A stretch of DNA of 64,000 nucleotides from Trileptium ribeirensis. Taxonomy: Eukaryota > Nematoda > Enoplea > Enoplida > Thoracostomopsidae. The stretch is taken from positions 122,957 to 186,956 of the forward strand of contig JASANE010019292.1 of the NCBI GenBank assembly GCA_030248225.1, in the 5' to 3' direction. The first letter of the stretch is position 1. Each line of letters begins with the position of its first letter. This document shows positions 55,928 through 64,000 of this stretch, piece by piece. The position numbers and the translations under genes were made by a program. The notes beneath the pieces are model-generated. The model had not been told where the DNA came from, ran no database searches, and was given only the letters and a program-made list of their open reading frames with translations.

Positions 55928-57060
55928 AGTGGTATAGGGGGAGCAGTTGGACCCCAGGAGCGAGGATTGAGGATTTGACCTTGAAGTTCTGCGTGTTGTG
56001 TATGCGGTAATTAGCGTCAGTAGTGAAGCGTGTTGTGTATGTGCCTATTAGTGTGTGCATCGAAGCGTGTGTGTTAGGATCATGTATGCGTTAAATATGT
56101 AACACCCATATATTTGATATTTCAACCATATGCATTGTGCATATATAATATAGAATATGCGGGTAGAGTAATTGCGGAATATTAAACACCCGAAATGATA
56201 CGACGTTTCTGTAAATTCTCGATGTACTCCAGGTCTGTTTCGTGTGCCTAATATCCTCCAATTTTACACTTTGTCCCACGTATTTGGTAGTCACGTCGAA
56301 ACACTATGACACTTCAACACATATTTTAAAGTATTTCAACATGTCAAACTCATTCTATATTCCGGACACAACAAATATTACTGTAAACCATTTCAGAATA
56401 TCACACCCTTCTGTATTCCAAGCATATCAGCTCATATTGAATAGTTGACCTCAGTTATATATTTATTTACATATAAAGTACAGCAAAAAATCTAATATTG
56501 TCACAACCTTTCAGTTGTATCGGCGCAGTCGCAAAATATTCACTTAGTATTTTCACAGCATTGCACCTCATCTGTCGAAATTATCCACTCTGAATGGTTG
56601 CAACAACATTACTACGCCATAACATAGCAATTCTAATTACATATGTACGTAATGCAATAGTACAATTATTACTATTACCTTCAATAATCGGCTCTTGAGA
56701 AAACGCTATCCTCAATTTTAAGTGAAAATTTACAAACTGCTAATGGATCAAAAGTTGTTGTAAGCTATAATTTCCCATTTTCGCTGTAGTTTTTATTGTA
56801 CCAGCACTTATCGAACTAATCTCTTGGAATTACTTACATATTTAATATACGCATCCAGTTATAGTTAATATAACACAATTCATTACTCGAAACTGTAATT
56901 TTTCAAATCGTTTCCGCAAAATACACCTATGTGCCACCGGAATATATTATATCACTATGTATACAATGTAATAATATCATATAAACACAATAAATAATAC
57001 ATTGACCAAGTTAGTACCGAACCTTCCTATTCCTATAACTACTTCAAAACATTCGTAATT
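55928..57060. other. Non-coding stretch left of the polymerase remnant
   Basis: AT-rich with no gene. Somewhere here the virus-like element should begin, but its terminal repeat cannot be found because the right end is outside the window. Confidence 0.4.
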
Positions 57061-57621
57061 TTAAATAAGAAGAGACTTAGTACTAACCCCGTCACTCATA
57101 ACAATACGCTTTGGATAAAAATATGTTATACTGTCCCTCTGCTGTTGGTATTGCATCAAGTCTGTGCCTTTCATCCTAAATCCATAATTTATGCCACCTG
57201 CCTTTTCTTTCGTTTCTAGCACCCACATAAACATATCTTTATTTACATTGTTAGTCACCTTTGATAGTCCCTTCGTTGATACCTTTACTCCTCCGTCCAC
57301 CTTCCACCCATAGTATGTCTTCGAATTCAAAGCCACCATCCCATCACCGCTCCACTCCAGTTTAAATAGGCCTGGTGTGCGCTCTGAATACTTGTCGGTG
57401 GCAAAAAATTTAGGTATTTCAGCTTCTAGTCCTCTTTCGACGAGCATGGATATTAGGTCGTGGCCGGCTATTGCAAAATACAAGGAGTCTGTGTCCATTT
57501 GAATCAGCTGGAAGTTCTGTTTGCCCAGCCGATGTCGAAGGAACACGTATAGATGCAACATTCGAAGCTTCGCATATTAGTAGACGAAGAACGGTATAAT
57601 ATTGGGGAGATCCATTGCCAC
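57061..57621 (-). pseudogene. Family B DNA polymerase, C-terminal exon (palm motif C)
   Basis: Preceded on the minus strand by TATGTTTCAG, a good acceptor at 57622. Contains motif C as MDTDSLYFAI, which holds the two metal-binding Asp, then thumb-region sequence with FKLEWSGDGMVALNSKTYYG and KGLSK. An in-frame TAA at 57577-57579 interrupts the exon 14 codons after its start. The frame ends naturally at 57061. The polymerase would copy the element's own DNA. Confidence 0.85.
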
Positions 57622-58147
57622 CTGAAACATAAATCAGCACCATAAGTAATTTGTCCAATTGGTTAGCATAACAAACATATTTTAAAATAAAAAAATCTGA
57701 ACATACTACGCAACTGATACAACGTTTTAATTTAACTGTAATATACAACTCAACCTTCGCGATCATTTGTATAAACATACATTTCTCTCATACACAAACA
57801 ACACCAAAGGAACCATACAATACACAGAGAATAGCGGAGACATAACAAATGTAATTTAAATTAAAGAAATCTGTACATACTACGCAACTTATACTAGGCC
57901 ATACGTTTTAATCTCACTCTAATATCCTACCACAACTTCAAATCCTTAGGATGTTTCTTACATATTTCTCTATAAACATATCTTCCATTCATACACAAGC
58001 ACTTCAAATATATTCTGTCATACGCAAACAACACTATATCCTACACAAAAGCTATCAAAGTCATCCTTCCAATATGGCACTGGTATAAACATATAATAAC
58101 CACTCTCATTACACTTTATATCTAATCCAAATAATAAATATCCTTAC
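57622..58147 (-). other. Apparent intron in the polymerase gene
   Basis: Donor GTAAGG directly after AACAAAAGAAAG and acceptor TTTCAG at the other end. Removing 526 bp keeps the phase (0) and joins conserved polymerase sequence on both sides. Confidence 0.7.
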
Positions 58148-59663
58148 CTTTCTTTTGTTCATGTGGACTTGGAATATACCGTCGTCTATTTTTTCCATCT
58201 TTTTAAAGTGCCCGTCACATAACATCCTTTGAGCCCCCGTAGCCGTCCGGAATGAAACATCCTCAAATCGTGTTTTGTCCATAGCTAATCGACCGTAGCA
58301 ACTATTTCCGAACAGCTTCAGCATCTACCCAAGTATCTTCTTGGACTCGTAAGCATCCGCTGCTCGGCGACCGTTAGCCACTTCCTCGCTAAGGTGCTCG
58401 AAGGCTGCTACTCGTTGATACTCCACGAATTGGTGGACCCGTGTGACATGGAGGCCGTGTTTCATGTAGAACCGTAGTAGCGTCGTAGCCAGTAGTATTT
58501 TTGTGCCGTAGTATGAGCCTATGAGCGACCGCCTTGGATACTTCATTATCCCCTGTTGCTCGGCGTAGTTTCGCATATGCTCCCCGATATCGTCGCTTGA
58601 TATCTCCACGTTCTTAAACACCGGGGGCATTTCTTCCCAAAACTCTCGTGCGGTATCGTTCCAACATGGCACTTGTATGTCTACTTCCGCTATACCAAAT
58701 GTCTTGTCGTTCCGTACGCCATCTAGTATTTCCTTCGTTGTTATAATGTCCCTCCTGAAACATGTGTTGGCATTTAGCCGCTTCCACTCGGCCCACTCTG
58801 GGGTATATATGTTGTCGTTTATGTAGTCGTCGAAGGCACATTCTTTGTCCCAAATAAACTCACAATTGACTTTTCTCGCGGTGTTATTCTGCCGCTTGTA
58901 GTACTCCTCGTCCCGGTTTTTTGTAGACACACAGTAACAACCATGCCAGTAGCACCCATCGAATTCGATGACAATGTCTTTCTCGTTACCGTACCTACCA
59001 GCTGGTATGTAGCCATCCACGTAGTTCCTGGTAATGCCGTTTTGGATCATCTTCTGCCCTCCGTTAAATCTCTGCTAAATAACGACGTCGTCTCGACCTA
59101 ATCGAGTGCACAGTTCCCGGTGTTGGTATTCTAGGTACATTAGTTCTTTTAGCCCATGGCTGTAGCCCTGAACTCATTTCATCTTTATCCACACGTTCCG
59201 TGACACTGCATCGTAGAAGTCTTCACGGCTCTTTGACTGCGTCAGAGCTTCCTCTCCGGGGTCTCGTAGCTCCGGTCGCCACGTTGAAAACACACCGGTA
59301 GGCATCTCCTGGCACAATGACCATATATTTGCCCATTTGCGCCGTAACCCATATATAGCCGATATAGCCCATTTGCGTCGTAACCAACTCAGCCACCTTG
59401 TCCCCGCCACGTATTGTCGTCTTTCCAACTTCGTGATACCGATGGAACACGATAGCCGGACCACCAACGATGTCATCTTTAATTAACCCATGTAAGTCTT
59501 TCCACTTTTCGTTAAATAGCGTAAAAATGCCGCCTTTTGGCAGTCGCTGAAACATTCGCTTCATGGCAACACCGGGGAGACTATAACTTTCAACAAAATC
59601 CCCTAAAACTGCAATCCTAAACCAATTTAACCTTATTAAACAAACATCTTTCATCAAAGTGAC
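58148..59663 (-). pseudogene. Family B DNA polymerase, central exon (palm with inserted endonuclease-like segment, motif B)
   Basis: Minus strand: 59600-59400 carries SLPGVAMKRMFQRLP and IVGGPAIVFHRYHEVGKTTI, typical of this polymerase family. At 59300-59400 the frame shifts beside a small repeated segment where motif A should be. At about 58930-58960 is VIEFDGCYWHGC, a restriction-endonuclease-like insertion found in invertebrate Polinton-type polymerases. 58260-58324 contains motif B as KLFGNSCYG. In-frame stops are TGA 59174-59176, TAG 59075-59077 and TAG 58325-58327. The gene is inactive. Confidence 0.85.
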
Positions 59664-59921
59664 CTGAAACTGTAATAATAAACTAGTTTTATCGCGGCAA
59701 TTTACATAATTTCCTAGCCATTTTATGTATTTACACAATTATTTACACCATCTAATGAACGTCATATTTCCAGTAAGCACATCAGTTCTTTCAGAAACTA
59801 GCCTTCAGCACACGTCGTTTTCCGTTCCGTCACAATAAAACAACTTCTGTTAAATTACTTTAGCTACTCTAACAAATCATACTAAATCTTTCACACTCTA
59901 CTTTAAGTTTTTTTCACTCAC
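59664..59921 (-). other. Apparent intron in the polymerase gene
   Basis: Donor GTGAGT after GAAGAAGGCTTCAA and acceptor AGTTTCAG at 59664. It separates the exonuclease and polymerase parts. Some residues expected between them in relatives appear to be missing, so a small deletion is also possible. Confidence 0.55.
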
Positions 59922-60973
59922 TTGAAGCCTTCTTCTTTCCACACGTCTTGAATATATTCGTAATCCGCGGCACTAAGCTCCTTCTGACGTAACGAACTGT
60001 AGAACGCGGCTCTAGGCGGAAGATCCTTGTGATTTAGTTGCTCTAGGCTTTCGAACCACTCATACGGCCATACACCTTTAGCTTGCTCCACGTTAAATGC
60101 CCGTAGAAACTTGTCGTAACTTGTTCCAGGGGCTAGTAGTTGCTAATGTCAAGGAACAGTAGCGAATCTGTTGAAAGGCTCATAAACGAGTTATTTTTCG
60201 TTATGGCATTGTTCAACTTAGCTCCGCGACGAATTAGATGTGGGACATAATATTGTTTGATTAGGTTTAGGTCGAATTTACCGCTATTAAAACCCAACAC
60301 AACTAGCTGTCTTATCCAAGCTTCAAACTTACGTAGATACATTGTCCACTTTCTTTTCGTACGCCTTGCCTTTCGCCTCCTTCAGTTCTTCTTCATTAGT
60401 GTCACCATTTTTGTTTAACTTCGTTAACTCCTTCTCATACTGTTTGTTCTCGACGCATTTTGATATAAGGTTGTCATATATGTCACCGTACTTTTTCCTC
60501 ATAATGAACCCTGCATCGGAAATTTCGCACAAGTATGCGTCCATCTCTGTTATTATATCTTCCGATTCACCAATGAAGCACCGCGGTTTCGTATACTCGG
60601 GAACGTTGCTGCACACGGAAACACTAGCTGGAATAAGGCGCTTCGTGTACACCAACTTCCGCTCTGGGTTCTGTAGCTGCGAATTCTCCTCGAAACGGGC
60701 TTCAAAGTCGAAGGTAACGCGGAACGGATAGAATTTTTCTGATATATCGAATCCTTCTTCCTGGAGCTCATTATAAATAGTTTTTGGGAGCCCCAAGCCG
60801 CCGTCCTTGTATGTGTATTTAGCACCCAATTCGCCACACTCTTCCACATGCCGCTTGAAATTGCCCACTCTGTCCCATACTTTATCACAATTATCACACC
60901 GCCTTGATTTAGTATATCGTTCTAGATTATTTATGTATGAAAAATGGTTCTCGAATAAATTTAAGTTCAGCGT
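59922..60973 (-). pseudogene. Family B DNA polymerase, 3'-5' exonuclease part with a leading Cys finger
   Basis: Minus strand, reading leftward. A Cys/His finger CDNCDKVWDRVGNFKRHVEE (about 60845-60905) is followed by Exo I as VTFDFEARFEE (near 60690) and Exo II as GFNSGKFDLNLIKQYYVPHL (near 60250-60300). The proofreading acidic residues of both motifs are present. The frame shifts near 60143 after LDISNY, and the following frame carries APGTSYDKF and ends in DVWKEEGFK at the donor. One or more breaks also occur near 60340, where the two open frames meet. Confidence 0.85.
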
Positions 60974-61708
60974 TTATCCGTACAAGCCTCTGGATTTGTG
61001 TATCAGGGTTGCTGTTGGGGGTTTAGGCACATCGGGTATGGCACCATCTGTGTCGCCTTTTTCAAGTGTAACTCCATTGTCTCTGCTCGCTAGGCTTTTA
61101 TCAGCATCACATAACTCATCTTGGTCTTGCTCCACCATATCGTCAATAAATGGGCCTCTTCCATAACTGCCTTCATCCTCTTCGTCTTCCTCCGCCATAT
61201 CGTCAATAAACGCGCATTTTTCATAACTGCCTTCATCCTCTTCGTCACACTCCGGCATTAACTCGTCGTCGCTGTCGAAGTTGTCGCTGTGCATATTGTG
61301 TGGCTCGAAATTGGGTTCCACGACTTTTCGCATAGCGTTATTTAATGTAGTATCTATGTACTCATTTTCACTGTCTAATTCGTATATAGCAATATTTAGT
61401 TTAAATAAGTCTTCGAGTTCATATAAGTCATCAGTAGTATTTATGCCACCAAAGTTAGTTACATGTGTATTATCACACCACATGTTAAATAGTTCTTTAA
61501 CGCGGTCCTCAAATTTAGCCCGATCCCCCGTTTTGAAACCTTCGTGAAGAGCCAGGCATCTAAAGAAGCATAAATTATCCTTATATATACGCCCATAATC
61601 GTCATTAACTAACCCAACAATACTTTTATTTCTTGTTATGTAGTCTGGTAGCTCCATAGGAGTGCCTATTAATGCATGGGGAATTAGTTTATTTATAATT
61701 AAAGTCAT
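60974..61708 (-). pseudogene. Middle segment of polymerase polyprotein: NLCFFRC motif and acidic repeats
   Basis: Opens MTLIINKLIPHALIGTPMEL. It has KDNLCFFRCLALHEG at about residues 44-58, faintly like the D-x-x-C-x-F-R start of OTU cysteine proteases but without a proven His partner. A very acidic tract follows with two near-identical 25-30 residue repeats (EEDEGSYEKCAFIDDMAEED and EEDEGSYGRGPFIDDMVEQD, about residues 155-200). The frame continues into the exonuclease segment but for a TAA at 60974-60976; upstream, a TAA at 61763-61765 separates it from the finger region. The three segments were therefore probably one protein. Confidence 0.72.
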
Positions 61709-61803
61709 GTTAGTTACTCTGTGAACGACGAATTTGGTATTTGGCCTTTGTTTCCGTGCCCATTACATTATATCCGCCTTATTACTTTCTGCTAGAAAGT
61801 TAT

Positions 61804-62535
61804 TCAAGTCCTCTCGCTTGCCCACCAGCTTTGGCCTGTCGAAGTAGCGGGTGTTATTGCTGCTATAGAAATATGACCCTCGTTTGTTGTGATGTTGCCT
61901 AGCACGAAGCCGAAGTTAACGTTCCACTTGGCCTTCCACTTCTGCACTTCATAGACCCTGGATAGGCACTCGTTTATGTAGCTCGGTGATAGATTAGCCA
62001 GGCGAAAGTTGAACCGATCCTGGACAGACCTGTTGCGGTGGTAGTGTGTCCGTATCTGACGCCAATTTTCCCTGACAAGGCTGTCGTCGCCCGTGTACAC
62101 AACGGTATCTTCTTCGGGTAGCTTAGTTGCGTCAATGAACGTTTGTCGTGCTTTACGAAAAAACTTAGCCTCCAAAGCCTCTGGTGGTTCTGATGCTTTC
62201 CGCTTTATTGCTGCTTGCTTTTGATGTACATTCTGTATGTGCCGATATAAATTTGACGCCTTGGAAAATTTCTTCTCGCACATGGGACACTGGTTGTCTG
62301 GATTCGCTGACGTAGGTTGATTGCCCTGGTGAGCGCTTTGTATGTGACGATCCAAGTTGTCTGTACGAGTAAACGCCCCTTCGCATATGGGACATAGTAG
62401 AGTCGCGTTGTTGCCGTGAATCGCCCGCATATGTCGTATTAGGTTGCTTTTATTCGTAAAGTTTTTGTAACAGTGTTCGCAATCAATTTTCTGGAAATAA
62501 TAAGTTCGATCACTAAACATATAATAACCACACAT
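61804..62535 (-). pseudogene. N-terminal segment with three C2H2 zinc fingers
   Basis: Three regular C2H2 fingers, C-x2-C-x12-H-x4-H, at residues 19-40, 48-69 and 83-104, then a basic linker and a segment with DDSLVRENWRQIRTHYHRNR and DRFNFRLANLS that precedes the NLCFFRC region in related proteins. The first ATG is at 62535, but TTATTTCCAG just upstream of the first finger (about 62493) looks like an acceptor and GATAAAGGTAAGTT at about 62903-62916 like a donor, so a leader intron is possible. The frame shifts near 61830 before the next segment. DNA binding is expected. Confidence 0.75.
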
Positions 62536-62961
62536 TTTATTATATAATTAACTTCTTAATATTTAACTAAACCATTCTCTGAATCACAAAACCAGTATAG
62601 TGTCCAATAAAACAGCTTTACCATGCACGTACCGGCTCTTGGTTTAACTTTAGAGTACTAATAGAATCAAAAGTTATATACGTAAGTAATCCAATTCATA
62701 TTACATGGCAGGCGTTTAAACTTAATCGCTAAATTTAGCTAGATAATCCCACCAGTAACAACATGTTCAACCAACTCAGACTGTTCTATATCAAACCTCT
62801 AATATGCTTACTACAGGAATCCATAAGCCATAGCCTATTCAGCTCCTAACCTCGGTACTAATTCAACCACTAATGCTTAATATTCGATAGCACCAAAAAT
62901 ATAACTTACCTTTATCAAATAACACCACCAATTTGCTAAGAACGCTTACATAACTTATCAG
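62536..62961. promoter_or_regulatory. Divergent intergenic region between leftward and rightward genes
   Basis: About 425 bp of AT-rich sequence separates the two gene sets and must supply promoters in both directions. A minus-strand donor-like site at about 62910 and a plus-strand acceptor-like CTTATCAG at 62961 suggest overlapping leader introns. No TATA box can be singled out. Confidence 0.4.
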
Positions 62962-63471
62962 AAAAATATTTGTGGTAGATCAGTTACTGTTCATAAAACC
63001 GGTTTATGTGTTCCCGCTGAAGCCCCATATCTAGGTACCACTCCCGATGGAATAATAACCGCCCCTGATTGGAGTGAGCCTAGAGTTTTGGAAGTTAAGT
63101 GCCTATACGATACCCACGCGCACCCTAGGACCATAGCACAGATAGCCAAAGACCGGGGTTCTAGCTTCTGTTGTCGTGTTAACTTCCTCACTGGGGAGTT
63201 TAAGCTTAAGACTACTCATAGATACTACTACCAGGTTCTAGGTGAACTAGCTATAACAGGACTTACAGTGGCTGATTTTGTAATATACGCCTCAAGGACT
63301 AAGGAGGTTAAGGTTATTACGATACCCTTCGATTTCGTAGCTTGGGAGCTTCTAGCCCGCAAGTTGCAGAACTTTAATAATCGTTTTCTAAAATTTGAGG
63401 GAGCTACAGGGGAATCGTTTCAACATATGGAGCAGCTAATATCGCAAGAGGAGCCTATGGATATTGATTAA
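62962..63471 (+). CDS. YqaJ-type viral recombinase/alkaline exonuclease, C-terminal part
   Basis: The frame is open from 62923 and stops at TAA 63471. Seen are the YqaJ/lambda-exonuclease signatures in order: APYLGTTPDGIIT (metal-binding Asp), VLEVKC (the E-x-K pair) and YYYQVLGELAITG, then DFVIYAS. Such enzymes digest one strand of duplex DNA for recombination and replication of phages and large DNA viruses. The catalytic core is intact, but the N-terminal domain is missing: either upstream exons exist (acceptor-like CAG at 62961) or the gene lost its 5' end. No ATG is placed well before the core. Next gene begins 104 bp downstream on the same strand. Confidence 0.82.
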   Translation, partial: KNICGRSVTVHKTGLCVPAEAPYLGTTPDGIITAPDWSEPRVLEVKCLYDTHAHPRTIAQIAKDRGSSFCCRVNFLTGEFKLKTTHRYYYQVLGELAITGLTVADFVIYASRTKEVKVITIPFDFVAWELLARKLQNFNNRFLKFEGATGESFQHMEQLISQEEPMDID

Positions 63472-63575
63472 TGATTATCACTTACTTTATTACTGTTATT
63501 GCCTTCGTTGCTCATCCTTGACTCGACTTGTATCTGAAAGTATTTAGATTACTACTTAAATCGAATCAAATTACT

Positions 63576-64000
63576 ATGAATCGTCTATTACTAAAATCTG
63601 ATTACTTAATGGTATGTGAAGAGCTATGGAGAACCGTGAGGGATAGTTGCGAAGGGTGTCGCTCTGGATTACGGAACGAACCCTGGGCTCATGGTAGAAA
63701 ACGGGGTTGTCAATATCCCATTGAATTTTATGCTGACATATACATCGACATGGTGCTGCATGAACTGGGTTTGTACACTGACGACAGGGAACAGACTATT
63801 CTCCAGCTGGGCGTTTACTATGATAATTTCTACCAAGACGAAAAACATTACCCCATAGCAACCCTTGACGCTGTAGAAGACGAACTGCTAAAGGATATCG
63901 ACATAAGCCGCGTGACACCTAAACGCAAAGCCAGTCCCAGCGATTACGTAGCTATAGTCACCGCCATGGCTGGGTATGGTGCTAAACGAAACGATCATGA
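63576..64000 (+). CDS. Unrecognised element protein with Cys motif, runs off the edge
   Basis: Starts MNRLLLKSDYLMVCEELWRT and stays open for 141 codons to the window end. It has a Cys cluster (DSCEGCRSGL, then RKRGCQYP) at residues about 25-45, then an acidic, Tyr-rich region (YYDNFYQDEKHYP) and a Ser/Lys-rich tail. The W-x-x-V-x-x-S-C-x-G-C pattern recalls uncharacterised proteins beside polymerases of this type in other invertebrates (inference from memory), so a small zinc-binding fold is likely. Function unknown. Same strand as the exonuclease gene. Confidence 0.65.
   Translation, partial: MNRLLLKSDYLMVCEELWRTVRDSCEGCRSGLRNEPWAHGRKRGCQYPIEFYADIYIDMVLHELGLYTDDREQTILQLGVYYDNFYQDEKHYPIATLDAVEDELLKDIDISRVTPKRKASPSDYVAIVTAMAGYGAKRNDH

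Larger units (their letters stand above)
57061..64000. mobile_element. Polinton/adintovirus-like element, left portion
   Basis: Leftward genes encode a zinc-finger/polymerase protein, rightward genes a YqaJ-type exonuclease and an unknown Cys-containing protein. The two sets diverge from about 62540-62960. A family B polymerase of this type is the hallmark of self-synthesising Polintons and related virus-like elements. No retroviral-type integrase, packaging ATPase, protease or capsid gene is visible; they may lie to the right. The polymerase side is clearly dead, while the rightward frames are intact as far as seen. Assignment to Polinton or adintovirus is inference; other polymerase-bearing endogenous elements cannot be excluded. 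Confidence 0.7.

Noticed and set aside
60342..60731. 129-codon plus-strand ORF rich in Ser/Phe
   Set aside because: Antisense to the polymerase exonuclease domain; a shadow frame.
62962..63471. Bacterial or phage contamination
   Set aside because: YqaJ enzymes occur in phages, but here the gene sits beside an intron-containing polymerase remnant with eukaryotic splice sites in the same composition.

Overview
The window is animal nuclear DNA. It shows spliced genes with GT-AG introns of about 0.2-8 kb in AT-rich sequence, a BEL/Pao retrotransposon, several families of short non-autonomous elements, and a virus-like self-synthesising DNA element. The giant-muscle-protein gene on the left has a twitchin-like domain order (Ig/FN3 super-repeat ending FN3-FN3-FN3-Ig-Ig), which suggests a bilaterian invertebrate, probably a protostome. 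I cannot name the phylum.

Region 1 (1-33.5 kb, + strand): 26 consecutive exons of a titin/twitchin-family gene. All splice in one open frame for about 1,255 residues, and both ends of the gene are missing. The domain order is Ig | FN3 FN3 FN3 | Ig | FN3 FN3 | Ig | FN3 FN3 FN3 | Ig | half Ig. In twitchin and projectin this pattern directly precedes a last FN3 and the protein kinase domain, but neither is found here. The introns hold a 38-bp minisatellite, a large inverted repeat, MITE-like elements, tRNA-derived SINE heads and several local duplications.

Region 2 (33.5-47.2 kb): after a block of dispersed repeats and a ~160-bp satellite come the last three coding exons of a UBE2W-type ubiquitin-conjugating enzyme (+ strand: 37514-37669, 45397-45472, 47125-47138). 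They contain the catalytic-cysteine region and the native stop. Its 7.7-kb intron carries a decayed BEL/Pao element on the minus strand. The 5' UBE2W exons and the 3' twitchin exons are both missing between 33.5 and 37.5 kb, so this is a rearrangement, a misassembly or an unusual gene nesting.

Region 3 (47.2-57 kb): no convincing gene. It has tandem repeats just after UBE2W, a MITE, a 640-bp TIR element and an inverted composite of a dispersed repeat.

Region 4 (57-64 kb, running off the right edge): a Polinton/adintovirus-like element. A divergent pair of transcription units is seen: leftward, an eroded multidomain protein (three C2H2 fingers, an acidic segment with a Cys-rich motif, and a family B DNA polymerase with two apparent introns and several stops or frameshifts); rightward, a YqaJ-type exonuclease and an unrecognised Cys-containing protein still open at the edge. 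No integrase, capsid or ATPase gene lies in the visible part.
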